The notes: a model not told the origin generated them from the letters alone. A DNA stretch of 64,000 bases from Advenella sp048381675 (GCF_048381675.1 NZ_JBLWIS010000002.1:248001-312000), one strand, 5' to 3'. Shown: positions 7,923-17,024, counted from the first letter of the stretch. Numbers and translations are program-made.

Positions 7923-9614
7923 ATGGAATTCATCATTAACAACATGCCACCCATCATGTTCCTGACCCTGATCGGCTTCCTGCTATTAGGGTTCCCGGTG
8001 GCGTTTTCGTTGGCCGCTAACGGCATTCTGTATTGCCTGTTGGGCATCTTCATGGGGGAATTTACTTTTGCATTCCTTCAAGCCTTACCTGAGCGTATTT
8101 TTGGTATTGTGCAAAATGACTCTCTGCTGGCGGTACCGTTTTTCACCTTAATGGGGCTTGTGCTTGAGCGATCGGGCATGGCCGAAGACCTGCTGGAAAC
8201 CATAGGCCAGTTGTTTGGCCCAATTCGTGGTGGCCTGGCGATTGCTGTTGTGCTTGTGGGGGCCATGCTGGCTGCCACAACCGGTGTGGTTTCTGCTTCG
8301 GTTATTTCAATGGGGCTTATCTCCTTGCCGATCATGTTGCGTTACGGCTATGACCGTAAGCTGGCAACAGGGGTGATTGCTGCATCAGGAACCCTGTCGC
8401 AGATCATCCCACCTTCCCTGGTGCTGATTGTTCTGGCAGACCAACTGGGTCGCTCTATTGGCGATATGTACCGTGGCGCTATTGTGCCGGGTTTCTTGCT
8501 AACGGGCGCATATATTGCATACATCATTATTTCCTCAATTATCAAGCCATCTTCCGCGCCTGCTTTGCCAGAAGAGGCTCGGGTCTACAATGAGCCTAAT
8601 GGTAGTCGTGGACTTAAATCCTTGTTGGTGGTCACACTCATTGCCGCTGCTGCCGCTTATTATCTGGACAGCATCCTGGTTAGTGAAAGTGCACCGGTAG
8701 ATGAAAAAGTAGTGGTTTCCCTGTTGTTATGGGGGGTCATCGCTTTTATTATTGCCCTGGGCAATAAATTTCTGCGTTTGGGCCTGCTGTCACGTATTGC
8801 CGAGCGGGTGATCTTTGTGATGGTTCCTCCCATGTTCCTGATTTTCCTGGTGCTGGGTACGATCTTTATTGGTGTTGCCACACCAACAGAAGGTGGTGCA
8901 ATGGGTGCGGTGGGTTCCATTTTGTTAGCCATGTCACGCGGCAGGTTAAGCCTGAACCTTCTGAAACAGGCCATGGAAACCACAACCAAAATCACCAGTT
9001 TTGTTGTGTTCATCCTGGTGGGTTCAACCATCTTTACACTTACCTTTACCGGGTTTGGCGGGCAGGTATGGGTTCATAACCTGTTTGAGTCTTTGCCAGG
9101 TGGTCAGTTTGGCTTCCTGATTGTTGTCAGTATTGCCGTTTTCTTCCTGGCCTTTTTCCTGGATTTCTTTGAATTGGCCTTCATTGTGGTGCCATTGCTT
9201 GGGCCAGTGGCTGAAAGCATGGGTATTGATTTGATCTGGTTTGGTGTCTTGCTGGCCGTGAATATGCAAACCTCGTTTATTCACCCGCCATTTGGCTTTG
9301 CCTTGTTTTACCTGCGTTCTGTGGCCGCCAAGGATGACTATATAGACAAGGTTACCGGCAAGCTTATTCCCAAAGTATCCACCGGTGATATTTATAAGGG
9401 TTCAATTGCCTTTATCATTATCCAGTTGACGATGGTGGCCTTGGTCATGTACTGGCCTGGTATTGTGATGCATTACAAGGATCAGGGTACGGGTGTTGAT
9501 CCCAACACCATTATTATTGATACCGGTTCCGGCTCATATGGTTCAGATCCTTACGGTACACCCAATCCATTTGGCGGAGACGGTTTCTCTGATCCGGCCG
9601 ATTCTTTTAAATAA
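7923..9614 (+). CDS. TRAP transporter large permease (DctM-like), long form
   Basis: This is the large, multi-helix transport subunit that pairs with the DctQ-like protein 2 nt upstream. It has 563 residues against about 430 for a classical DctM. The core is clear: NDSLLAVPFFTLMGLVLERSG, AATTGVVSASVISMG, ASGTLSQIIPPSLVLIVLAD and GVATPTEGGAMGAVG. The extra length lies between roughly residues 205 and 290, where a polar loop and added hydrophobic segments separate the two halves, and in a Gly/Pro/Asp-rich tail of about 40 residues. Long forms like this occur in the mannitol/chloroaromatic-type subgroup. The ligand is unknown because no receptor gene is next to it. Confidence 0.9.
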   Translation: MEFIINNMPPIMFLTLIGFLLLGFPVAFSLAANGILYCLLGIFMGEFTFAFLQALPERIFGIVQNDSLLAVPFFTLMGLVLERSGMAEDLLETIGQLFGPIRGGLAIAVVLVGAMLAATTGVVSASVISMGLISLPIMLRYGYDRKLATGVIAASGTLSQIIPPSLVLIVLADQLGRSIGDMYRGAIVPGFLLTGAYIAYIIISSIIKPSSAPALPEEARVYNEPNGSRGLKSLLVVTLIAAAAAYYLDSILVSESAPVDEKVVVSLLLWGVIAFIIALGNKFLRLGLLSRIAERVIFVMVPPMFLIFLVLGTIFIGVATPTEGGAMGAVGSILLAMSRGRLSLNLLKQAMETTTKITSFVVFILVGSTIFTLTFTGFGGQVWVHNLFESLPGGQFGFLIVVSIAVFFLAFFLDFFELAFIVVPLLGPVAESMGIDLIWFGVLLAVNMQTSFIHPPFGFALFYLRSVAAKDDYIDKVTGKLIPKVSTGDIYKGSIAFIIIQLTMVALVMYWPGIVMHYKDQGTGVDPNTIIIDTGSGSYGSDPYGTPNPFGGDGFSDPADSFK

Positions 9615-9626
9615 ATAAAAGCCTTT

Positions 9627-9665
9627 GTGTCAGTGTTGTGACTGTTCGAGTCACTCCGCTGACAC
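9627..9665 (+). other. nested hairpin just after the dctM-like gene
   Basis: Two perfect stems share one axis: GTGTCAG (9627-9633) pairs with CTGACAC (9659-9665), and inside it GTGACT (9638-9643) pairs with AGTCAC (9649-9654), separated by a 4x4 internal loop. No U-run follows, so it is not a simple intrinsic terminator. It could protect the mRNA end or be a processing site. Confidence 0.6.
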
Positions 9666-9730
9666 CGGCAGCAACGATTTAATATTAAATCTGCTTAACG
9701 TCTTTTAAAATCAAGATAGCTTGGTTACTA

Positions 9731-9770
9731 TAAAACCCTGTCACGAATAAAGTGGCAGGGTTTTATTTTG
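9731..9770 (+). terminator. intrinsic terminator directly before trpF
   Basis: TAAAACCCTGTCAC (9731-9744) pairs with GTGGCAGGGTTTTA (9752-9765) with one wobble and a 7-nt loop, followed by a T-rich stretch. It ends 8 nt before the trpF ATG. It would stop transcripts coming from the TRAP genes. A TATAAA at 9729-9734 overlaps its left arm and may be the trpF -10 box, so that promoter transcripts would start inside the arm and lack the hairpin. Confidence 0.75.
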
Positions 9771-9778
9771 GAAAATTC

Positions 9779-10420
9779 ATGAGAACAAGAGTAAAGATTT
9801 GCGGCTTGCGCAGTAAAGAGGATATTCATATGGTCGCCGATGCAGGTGCCGACGCCATTGGCCTGGTTGCCTATGCCGGTAGCAAGCGTGCGGTTAGCAT
9901 ATCGCAAGCGGCCCAATTGCGCCGTGAGATACCTGCTTTCATTTCCGCGGTGGTGCTGGTGGTTAATGCAAGCCAGCAAGAAATAGCACAAATCATCAAA
10001 GAGGCCAATCCATCTTTGCTGCAATTTCATGGTGATGAAAGCGCGGAGTTTTGTGAGCAATTTCAGTTTCCGTATATCAGGGCGCTCAGGGTGGGAGGCG
10101 GCGCCTTGCTTTCGGGTGAAGATGTTGCCCATGAAGTGCAAAAATATCCTAATGCCAGCGGTTTTTTATTTGATGCTTATAGTGCGGGCTACGGAGGCTC
10201 GGGACTAACCTTTGACTTGGGCTTGTTGGATAGGGTGCGTGAAATTTTGCCCCATCAAAAGATGATTATTGCGGGTGGATTGAATGCCGGTAACGTGCAG
10301 GAGTTGATAAGAAATACCAAACCTTATGCGATTGATTTGAGTAGCGGGGTTGAGTCTTCGCCAGGCGTAAAGTCGGCAGAAAAAACCAGGGCATTCATGC
10401 AGCAAGTCGCAAACGCCTGA
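9779..10420 (+). CDS. trpF: phosphoribosylanthranilate isomerase
   Basis: TrpF isomerises N-(5-phosphoribosyl)anthranilate to CdRP in tryptophan synthesis. The ATG at 9779 gives MRTRVKICGLRSKED, the family start with the catalytic cysteine in KICG, and a 213-residue protein. A GTG farther upstream is also in frame but falls in a terminator hairpin. LQFHGDES, the loop with catalytic Asp in LFDAYSAGYGGSG, and AGGLNAGNV follow in the expected order. In related genomes trpF is followed by trpB and trpA; here it stands alone, facing yheS. An 11-bp hairpin covers its stop codon. Confidence 0.95.
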   Translation: MRTRVKICGLRSKEDIHMVADAGADAIGLVAYAGSKRAVSISQAAQLRREIPAFISAVVLVVNASQQEIAQIIKEANPSLLQFHGDESAEFCEQFQFPYIRALRVGGGALLSGEDVAHEVQKYPNASGFLFDAYSAGYGGSGLTFDLGLLDRVREILPHQKMIIAGGLNAGNVQELIRNTKPYAIDLSSGVESSPGVKSAEKTRAFMQQVANA

Positions 10421-10444
10421 GTCAGCAAAGGCAGACTCAGGCGT
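10413..10444. other. hairpin between the convergent trpF and yheS genes
   Basis: ACGCCTGAGTC (10413-10423) pairs perfectly with GACTCAGGCGT (10434-10444) around a 10-nt loop. The left arm includes the trpF stop codon. No U-run follows on either strand, so it is terminator-like in position only and may act as a 3-prime end stabiliser for one or both genes. Confidence 0.5.
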
Positions 10445-10452
10445 GCAAGAGG

Positions 10453-12384
10453 CTAGGCCATGGTCAGGGCTTCAATTTCTTCTTGAAGCATCAGCCATTC
10501 TTCTTCAAGTTCATTGGTTTTTTTGCTTAATTCGCCGTGTTCGCTCAGGATCTTGACGCGTTCGTCACGGCGTTCATCGGAATAAAACGTTTCATCAGCA
10601 ATCAGCAGGTCAATTTCTTTGAGGCGTTTTTGGCTTTTATCCAGTTCCGCCTCAAGCTTTTTCAGTTTTGACTCAAGCGGCTTGCGTAAGCCTGAAAGAC
10701 GCTGGCGTTCTTCGGCCTCAAAGCGTTTTTGCGCCTTGCGATCGATGCTTTCCTTGCCACTGTTTTCCACCGCTTCCTGACGTGCTTCGCTACGCTGCGC
10801 CTGGTTGCGCTGGTTCAGCCATTCACGGTAATCTTCAAGGTCACCGTCAAACTCTTGTACTTTGCCATCGGCTACAATCCAGAAGCTGTCTACGGTGGTT
10901 CGCAAAAGATGGCGGTCATGGGAAACCATCAGCATGCTGCCGTTGAATTCCGCCAGTGCTGCTGCCAAGGCCTCACGGGTCTCAACATCCAGGTGGTTGC
11001 TGGGTTCGTCAAGCAGTAGCAGATTGGGTTTTTGCCACACAATTAATGACAGGGCCAATCGGGCTTTTTCGCCACCGGAAAACGGGGCCACCTTGGCGTT
11101 GACACTATCACCGCCAAAACCGAAGCCACCCAGATAGTTACGCAGTTCTTGTTCACGGACGTCAGGTGCGATTCGGGCAAGATGCTGCAAGGGCGTGGCA
11201 TCCAGATCTAGCATGTCCAATTGTTGTTGGGCAAAATAGCCGATTTCCATTCCTTTGGAAGGCTTGAATTGACCGGCGAGTGGGGGCAGTTCTCCGGCAA
11301 TCGTTTTGATCAGGGTACTTTTACCTGCTCCGTTAACACCTAGAACACCAATGCGGGCACCACCCCGAACCATCAGTTCAACACCGGAAAGAATGGTTTT
11401 TGATTCTCCCTGTTCATTGGTATAGCCGGTAGACACCTTATCCAGCACCAGCAGGGGATCGGGCATATTAGCCGGAGACGGAATATGAATGCTGATGCCT
11501 GACTCCATTTGCAGTGGTGCCAGTTTTTCCATGCGGGCAAGTGCCTTGACGCGGCTTTGGGCTTGTTTGGCCTTGCTTGCCTTGGCTTTGAAACGGTCAA
11601 TAAAACCTTGCAGGCGTGCGCTTTCCCGTGCCTGGCGGTCAATCGCAATTTGTGCCTGCTTCAGGCGTTCTGCGCGTTGCGTCAGGAAATCTTCATAGCC
11701 ACCTTTATATCGAACTAGCTTGCACTGATCGAAATGCAGGATAACTTTGGCGACGGCATCCAGAAACTCGGTATCGTGGGAGATCAGGATAACCGTGCCT
11801 TGATAAGCCGCAAGCCATTTTTCAAGCCAGAGCATGGCATCCAGGTCAAGGTGGTTGGTGGGCTCGTCTAGCAGCAGTAATTCGGAAGGGGCCATTAGGG
11901 CACGAGCCAGTGCCAGTCGCATTTGCCAGCCCCCTGAAAAGCTGTTAACCGGGTTCATCCATTGGTCTGGCTTAAAGCCCAGTCCGGCCAGCAATTGTTC
12001 GGCGCGTGAAGCTGCGCTCCAGGCGTCGGCTTCTATCAGGGCCGACTCCAGTTCGGCAATCCGTGTGCCGTCATTCTCATCAACTTGCGCACGCGCAGCC
12101 TGCAGGGCACGCAGATGGGTATCGCCGTCAATGACGAATTCCCTGGCGGGCTGGTTGCTTGAGACGACCTCTTGCCGGACACTAGCTATACGCCAGGTTT
12201 CTGGCATGCTTAGCGAGCCGGCATCCTGGTCCAGCTCACCCTGCAGCAGGGAAAATAGCGTGGATTTTCCGGCACCGTTTTTGCCGACGATACCAACCCG
12301 TTCTCCGGGATGTATGACAAATTCGGCGTTATCCAATAATACTTTTGTGCCTCGTCTTAGTGTGAGGCCGGTAGAACGAATCAA
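10453..12384 (-). CDS. yheS: ABC-F family ATPase YheS
   Basis: This is a soluble protein with two ABC domains and no membrane domain; the ABC-F family acts on the ribosome and influences translation. At 643 residues it matches E. coli YheS (about 637). Walker A sites are GIVGKNGAGKST and GVLGVNGAGKST, the signature motifs SFSGGWQMRLALARAL and PFSGGEKARLALS, and the Walker B segments LLLLDEPTNHLD and LLLLDEPSNHLD. A charged linker and a long Lys/Glu-rich C-terminal coiled coil follow. The start is a TTG at 12384 (preceded by GGA at a workable distance), since no ATG fits and the following IRSTGLTLRRG matches the family start. It lies 26 nt after prmB. Confidence 0.9.
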   Translation of the reverse strand: MIRSTGLTLRRGTKVLLDNAEFVIHPGERVGIVGKNGAGKSTLFSLLQGELDQDAGSLSMPETWRIASVRQEVVSSNQPAREFVIDGDTHLRALQAARAQVDENDGTRIAELESALIEADAWSAASRAEQLLAGLGFKPDQWMNPVNSFSGGWQMRLALARALMAPSELLLLDEPTNHLDLDAMLWLEKWLAAYQGTVILISHDTEFLDAVAKVILHFDQCKLVRYKGGYEDFLTQRAERLKQAQIAIDRQARESARLQGFIDRFKAKASKAKQAQSRVKALARMEKLAPLQMESGISIHIPSPANMPDPLLVLDKVSTGYTNEQGESKTILSGVELMVRGGARIGVLGVNGAGKSTLIKTIAGELPPLAGQFKPSKGMEIGYFAQQQLDMLDLDATPLQHLARIAPDVREQELRNYLGGFGFGGDSVNAKVAPFSGGEKARLALSLIVWQKPNLLLLDEPSNHLDVETREALAAALAEFNGSMLMVSHDRHLLRTTVDSFWIVADGKVQEFDGDLEDYREWLNQRNQAQRSEARQEAVENSGKESIDRKAQKRFEAEERQRLSGLRKPLESKLKKLEAELDKSQKRLKEIDLLIADETFYSDERRDERVKILSEHGELSKKTNELEEEWLMLQEEIEALTMA

Positions 12385-12410
12385 AATAAATCCAGATAAA
12401 AAGAAGTTAC

Positions 12411-13310
12411 TTATTCCAGGGTAAGCAACTGGGTTCGGTTCAACAGCAGAATGCAGTGTGAGGTGGTTTCCGTTTCAAGAAAAACCGGATCCAGTGTGGG
12501 GAAGGCATTAATGAAGTTTTCGTATTCATTGCCAATTTCCAGCACAATAAAACCATCGTCTTTAAGATGACTGGGGGATAGCTTCAGGATACGACGGATA
12601 AGCGCCATGCCATCTTCTCCGCCATCAAGGGCCAGCGCCGGCTCGTTTTGGTATTCAACCGGCAAGGCTTTCATGGAGGTGCTGTTTACATATGGAGGGT
12701 TGCAAATGATAAAGTCATATTGTTTATTGCCCAGCGACTCAAACAAGTCGCTTTGGATCACATTAACTTGATGCTCAAGACCATACATGGCAACGTTCAC
12801 GTTTGCAAGCCGGATAGCGTAATCGGAAATATCAACGGCATCAACGGTTGCATTTGGAAAGGCCAGTGCCGCCAAAATGGCCAGGCAACCCGATCCGGTG
12901 CACATATCCAGAATGTCCGCAGTGTTTTCAGGATCCACCACCCAGGGATTCAGTTGCTCTGAAAGCAATTCTGAAATCGGTGAGCGGGGGACGATCACGC
13001 GTTTATCGGTAATGAATTTGTGTCCTTGCAGCCATGCCTCGCCAATTAAATAGGCCAGGGGAATTCGTTTCTTGACGCGCTGGTCAATCAGTTTGAGGCA
13101 GCGTTTTTTTTCTTCCTCGAGGAGGCGTGCATCCAGAAACGGGTCTAGCGTATCAAGAGGCAGGTCCAGGGTATGCAAGACAAGGTAAACTGCCTCATCC
13201 CAAGCGCTGTCGGAGCCATGGCCAAAAGACAGCTTGGCTTGGTTGAATTGGGAGACCGCAAAGCGGATCATGTCCCGGACTGTTTTGAGTTCATTATAGG
13301 TTTTTGTCAT
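12411..13310 (-). CDS. prmB: ribosomal protein L3 glutamine N5-methyltransferase
   Basis: PrmB methylates a glutamine of ribosomal protein L3. The 299-residue protein has the N-terminal helical domain (AVSQFNQAKLSFGHGSDSAW and LIDQRVKKRIPLAYLIGEAW), a glycine-rich SAM-binding segment DILDMCTGSGCLAI and the catalytic FIICNPPYVN (NPPY motif) typical of glutamine methyltransferases. Against the alternative PrmC, the FGHG segment and the ending that includes NEPALALDGGEDGM favour PrmB. It follows dapE by 27 nt on the same strand, the arrangement seen in related Alcaligenaceae. Confidence 0.93.
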   Translation of the reverse strand: MTKTYNELKTVRDMIRFAVSQFNQAKLSFGHGSDSAWDEAVYLVLHTLDLPLDTLDPFLDARLLEEEKKRCLKLIDQRVKKRIPLAYLIGEAWLQGHKFITDKRVIVPRSPISELLSEQLNPWVVDPENTADILDMCTGSGCLAILAALAFPNATVDAVDISDYAIRLANVNVAMYGLEHQVNVIQSDLFESLGNKQYDFIICNPPYVNSTSMKALPVEYQNEPALALDGGEDGMALIRRILKLSPSHLKDDGFIVLEIGNEYENFINAFPTLDPVFLETETTSHCILLLNRTQLLTLE

Positions 13311-13337
13311 GGCAGGCAGTTAAATGCAAAAAAATGA

Positions 13338-14468
13338 TTAAAGCAGGAGGTGTTCTAGTGTACGACGATAAATATTTTTCAGGGGCTCTAGCGTATCGAT
13401 TTCGATATGTTCATTTACTTGATGAATACTGGCATTGATGGGGCCGAATTCAATCACTTGAGGGCAGATTTTGGCAATGAAGCGGCCATCCGAGGTACCA
13501 CCGGTCGTGGAAAGCTCGGTATTTATGCCGGTTTCGTCCAGAATGGCCGTGGCAATTGCATTGCATAATTCTGCCCGGGGCGTCAGAAAGGGTTCACCGC
13601 TAAGCGTCCAGTCTAGGCTATATTCTAACCCATGCCTTGTTAAGATTGTATGAACCCGGTTTTTCAGGCTCTCGGCAGTGCTGGCAGTTGAAAAACGGAA
13701 ATTGAACAAGATGCTGGCCTCGCCGGGCACCACATTGCTGGCCCCGGTGCCGGCGTGAAAATTGGAAATCTGGAAGGTGGTGGGGGGGAAGTACTCATTG
13801 CCTTGGTCCCATTCAGTGCGGACTAATTCATCAATGGCGGCTGCACACAGGTGAATCGGGTTGCGGGCCAGGTGAGGATACGCAACATGGCCCTGTTTTC
13901 CCTTGATAATCAGCTTCCCGTTGAGTGAGCCTCGTCGCCCATTTTTGACTACATCACCAAGCTGGCTTCCTGAGGTGGGTTCGCCAACAATGCAATAGTC
14001 CAGGGTTTCATGGCGTGCTTTCAGCGCATCGCAAACCTTGACGGTACCATTGATGGATGGGCCTTCTTCGTCAGAGGTGATGAGCAGCGCGATGGAGCCT
14101 TTATGGTCAGGATGGGCCAAGACAAATTCTTTAGCAGCAACCACAAATGCCGCTATCGAGCTTTTCATGTCAGCCGCGCCACGTCCGTATAAGATGCCAT
14201 TTTTTTCAGTGGGTGTGAAAGGATCGGTGTCCCATTTTTCAAGCGGACCAGTCGGTACGACATCGGTATGTCCGGCAAATACCAGGACGGGAGAGGTCGT
14301 GCCGCGTCGAAGCCATAGATTGTCCACCTCTTCAAAGCGCATTTTTTCTGCCTTAAACCCTAGTGGGGCCAAATGGGAGGCAATCAGATCCTGGCAGTTC
14401 AGGTCTTGTGGTGTTACCGAAGCACGGCTGATAAGGTCTTTGGTCAGGGCAAGCACGTTTGTATTCAT
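13338..14468 (-). CDS. dapE: succinyl-diaminopimelate desuccinylase
   Basis: DapE hydrolyses N-succinyl-LL-diaminopimelate to succinate and LL-DAP, a dinuclear zinc peptidase of the M20 family. All metal and catalytic segments are present in the 376-residue protein: FAGHTDVVPTGP (His ligand), YGRGAADMKSS (bridging Asp), TSDEEGPSINGT (catalytic Glu), VGEPTS and GGTSDGRFI. It starts 5 nt after the dapD stop, so the two are coupled, and it supplies lysine and peptidoglycan precursors together with dapC and dapD. Confidence 0.96.
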   Translation of the reverse strand: MNTNVLALTKDLISRASVTPQDLNCQDLIASHLAPLGFKAEKMRFEEVDNLWLRRGTTSPVLVFAGHTDVVPTGPLEKWDTDPFTPTEKNGILYGRGAADMKSSIAAFVVAAKEFVLAHPDHKGSIALLITSDEEGPSINGTVKVCDALKARHETLDYCIVGEPTSGSQLGDVVKNGRRGSLNGKLIIKGKQGHVAYPHLARNPIHLCAAAIDELVRTEWDQGNEYFPPTTFQISNFHAGTGASNVVPGEASILFNFRFSTASTAESLKNRVHTILTRHGLEYSLDWTLSGEPFLTPRAELCNAIATAILDETGINTELSTTGGTSDGRFIAKICPQVIEFGPINASIHQVNEHIEIDTLEPLKNIYRRTLEHLLL

Positions 14469-14473
14469 ATTGC

Positions 14474-15295
14474 TCAGGCTCTTAATAGGTCGTTGATGCT
14501 GGTTTTGGAGCGTGTTTTGGCATCAACCCGTTTGACGATCACCGCGCAGGCGAGGCTATGGGAACCGTCGGCAGCTGGCAGGGAACCGGGGACCACTACT
14601 GAACCTGATGGTACGCGACCGTACGTGATTTCGCCTGTTTCGCGGTTGTAAATTTTGGTGCTTTGGGAGATAAACACGCCCATGGCCAAAACGGAGTTTT
14701 CTTCAATAATGACACCTTCCACTACTTCAGAGCGGGCTCCAATAAAGCAATTGTCTTCAATAATGGTAGGGTTGGCCTGCAGGGGCTCAAGTACGCCACC
14801 TATGCCAACACCGCCGCTAAGATGAACATTCTTGCCAATCTGGGCGCATGAGCCAACGGTTGCCCAGGTATCCACCATGGTGCCCTCATCGACATAGGCG
14901 CCGATATTAACATAGGAGGGCATGAGCACAACATCTTTACCAATAAAAGCCCCGCGTCTGGCAATGGCCGGAGGAACTACCCGAAAACCGCCATTTGCAA
15001 AGTCCTGCGCGGTATTATCTTGAAACTTAAGTGGAACCTTGTCATAAAACTGCATCGGAGCATGGTTCATGACTGCATTGTCTTGAATACGGAAAGACAA
15101 TAAAACAGCCTTCTTCAGCCACTGGTTGACGACCCAGTTGCCTTCTTTTTTTTCTGCCACGCGAAGAGTGCCGCTATCTAGGCCTGATATGGCAGTTTCG
15201 ATAGCATCTCTGGTTTCTGGGCTGACATGTGAAGATGACAGTTCATTACGGTTTTCCCATGCTTGTTCAATTGTGTTTTGCAATGCGCAGTTCAT
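14474..15295 (-). CDS. dapD: tetrahydrodipicolinate N-succinyltransferase
   Basis: DapD transfers succinyl from succinyl-CoA to tetrahydrodipicolinate. From the ATG at 15295 the protein is 273 residues, the family length, starting MNCALQNTIEQAWENRNELS; the frame is open 20 codons farther but those residues are unlike the family and the ATG at 15295 follows GGGA. The N-terminal helical domain is followed by the left-handed beta-helix, visible as hexapeptide repeats from GAFIGKDVVLMPSYVNIGAY to IGARSEVVEGVIIEENSVLA. It lies between dapC and dapE in one operon. Confidence 0.95.
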   Translation of the reverse strand: MNCALQNTIEQAWENRNELSSSHVSPETRDAIETAISGLDSGTLRVAEKKEGNWVVNQWLKKAVLLSFRIQDNAVMNHAPMQFYDKVPLKFQDNTAQDFANGGFRVVPPAIARRGAFIGKDVVLMPSYVNIGAYVDEGTMVDTWATVGSCAQIGKNVHLSGGVGIGGVLEPLQANPTIIEDNCFIGARSEVVEGVIIEENSVLAMGVFISQSTKIYNRETGEITYGRVPSGSVVVPGSLPAADGSHSLACAVIVKRVDAKTRSKTSINDLLRA

Positions 15296-15371
15296 GATGT
15301 TTTTCCCGGTGGGGGGGTTAGATTGGAAGGTTTTGTTGAATAAATTGATGTTCATACCCGTAGGGTAGGGG

Positions 15372-16565
15372 TTAGCAGTTGTTTTTTATAAAGCGGGCAA
15401 TTCTTTGTGCTCCCTCGACGCATTGTTCAAGCGGGGCAACCAGGGCAATGCGAATACGGTTTCTGCCAGGGTTGGTGCCATGGGCATCCCGGGCCAGGTA
15501 GCTGCCGGGTAAAACAGTGACATGTTCCTGTTCATATAAGCGCAACGTGAATTCGTCATCGGCCATTGGTGTGCTAGCCCAAAGGTAAAAAGAAGCATCT
15601 GGCATTTTTACGTCAAGCACCTCAGCCAGAATGGGATAAACAGCTTCAAATTTTGCTTTATAGAGCGCGCGATTTGCTTTTACATGTTCCTCATCATTCC
15701 AGGCTGCAATGCTGGCCGCACTGAAAACCGGGCTCATTGCGCTGCCGTGATAGGTTCTGTAAAGCAGGAATTTTTCAAGCAGGCGGGCATCGCCGGCGAC
15801 AAAACCGGAGCGCATGCCGGGTACATTGGAGCGTTTTGATAAGCTGGAAAAACATACCAGGTTATGGTAGTTGGGGCGCCCAAGTAATTGCGCTGCCTGC
15901 AAGCCGCCAATTGGTTTTTCATTATCTGAAAAATAAATTTCAGAATAGCATTCGTCTGAGGCAATGACAAAGCCATGCCGATCGGATAATTCAAACAGGG
16001 TTTTCCACTCTTCAAGGGGCATTACATTGCCAGCGGGGTTGCCAGGAGAGCAAACAAAGACCAGTTCAGTATTTTCCCAGACATCGGCCGTAATGCTGGA
16101 CCAGTTGCTGCCGAAATTTTTTGATGGGTCGGCATTCAGGAAGTAAGGGGTAGAACCGGCCAGCAGGGTTGCCCCTTCATATATCTGATAAAAAGGATTG
16201 GGGCAAATGACCAGACTGTTTGGGCCGCCCTTGATGGTTGCCTGAACAAATGAAAAAAGGGCTTCACGCGAACCGGTGCAAGGTAAGATTTGAGTTTCGG
16301 CATCGGGTGGCGGGATGTCATAACGGCGGGCAATCCAGTTTGCAATAGCCTCTCGTAAAGCAGTGTCGCCCTTTGTGGGTGGATATGATGACAGGCCTGA
16401 GAGATTGTTTTTAATGGCTTCTTCTATTAACCTGGGTGTGGCATGTTTAGGTTCGCCGATAGACAGGTTAATGTGAGGATGATGTGAAGTGATGACTGCA
16501 TTGGCAAGCAGTGCCCTAAGTTTTGTAAAGGGGTAGGGTTGTAGTAAATCTAATCTGGCATTCAT
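15372..16565 (-). CDS. dapC: succinyldiaminopimelate transaminase
   Basis: This class I/II PLP aminotransferase is placed to make N-succinyl-LL-2,6-diaminopimelate from the keto compound produced after DapD. The 397-residue protein has the N-terminal LSIGEPKHATP, the ring-stacking segment CTGSREALFSF, the acidic cofactor residue in VIASDECYSEIYF, and the Schiff-base lysine in SSLSKRSNVPGMRSGFVAG. Sequence alone would allow other aminotransferases, but the dapC-dapD-dapE order is strong support. The 76-nt gap to dapD has no terminator, so this is the first gene of the dap-prmB-yheS transcript. Confidence 0.92.
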   Translation of the reverse strand: MNARLDLLQPYPFTKLRALLANAVITSHHPHINLSIGEPKHATPRLIEEAIKNNLSGLSSYPPTKGDTALREAIANWIARRYDIPPPDAETQILPCTGSREALFSFVQATIKGGPNSLVICPNPFYQIYEGATLLAGSTPYFLNADPSKNFGSNWSSITADVWENTELVFVCSPGNPAGNVMPLEEWKTLFELSDRHGFVIASDECYSEIYFSDNEKPIGGLQAAQLLGRPNYHNLVCFSSLSKRSNVPGMRSGFVAGDARLLEKFLLYRTYHGSAMSPVFSAASIAAWNDEEHVKANRALYKAKFEAVYPILAEVLDVKMPDASFYLWASTPMADDEFTLRLYEQEHVTVLPGSYLARDAHGTNPGRNRIRIALVAPLEQCVEGAQRIARFIKNNC

Positions 16566-16757
16566 CTGATTGAAATGTCCGTTTTGGTTGCAAGATTTTT
16601 TTTATTATGCAGGACAAATCATTTTTTCACTGGATTTGCTTGGGTTTTGATGGAAAAAATGAATATGACCTCAATAATAGGCAATCAAAAACCGGAAGCA
16701 TATGGGAGAGATTCAGTAATGAATATACTGATTTAGATGGGTATTTATTGTTGTTTT

Positions 16758-16842
16758 TGGTGCGAGCGGAGAGACTCGAACTCTCACACCTTTCGGCGCT
16801 GGAACCTAAATCCAGTGCGTCTACCAATTCCGCCACGCTCGC
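16758..16842 (-). tRNA. tRNA-Leu (anticodon UAG)
   Basis: The reverse strand folds as a class II tRNA. The acceptor stem is GCGAGCG (16836-16842) with CGCTCGC (16762-16768), followed by A and an encoded CCA (16758-16760). The anticodon stem CTGGA/TCCAG encloses the loop TTTAGGT, giving anticodon TAG for CUN leucine codons. A long variable arm and a GTTCGAGTC T-loop are present. It stands alone, about 190 bp upstream of dapC on the same strand. Confidence 0.95.
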
Positions 16843-17024
16843 ATCAAAGAAGAAGTAATATACCTCATATATCTTATTTGTTGCAAGAGAAATTGGCGTT
16901 AATATCAAAAATTTGTGTAATTATTAAAATTTTTGTTGTTGGGAGTCAACGTAATGGCTTTTATTTGATGAGTCCCGGTTTGCACCGGGTCCATGGGGTT
17001 TGCTTAAATGTTCCTGATTGGCTA

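Noticed and set aside
16607..16908. Frames over the tRNA-Leu gene
   Set aside because: They cover a clear tRNA and adjoining AT-rich sequence.
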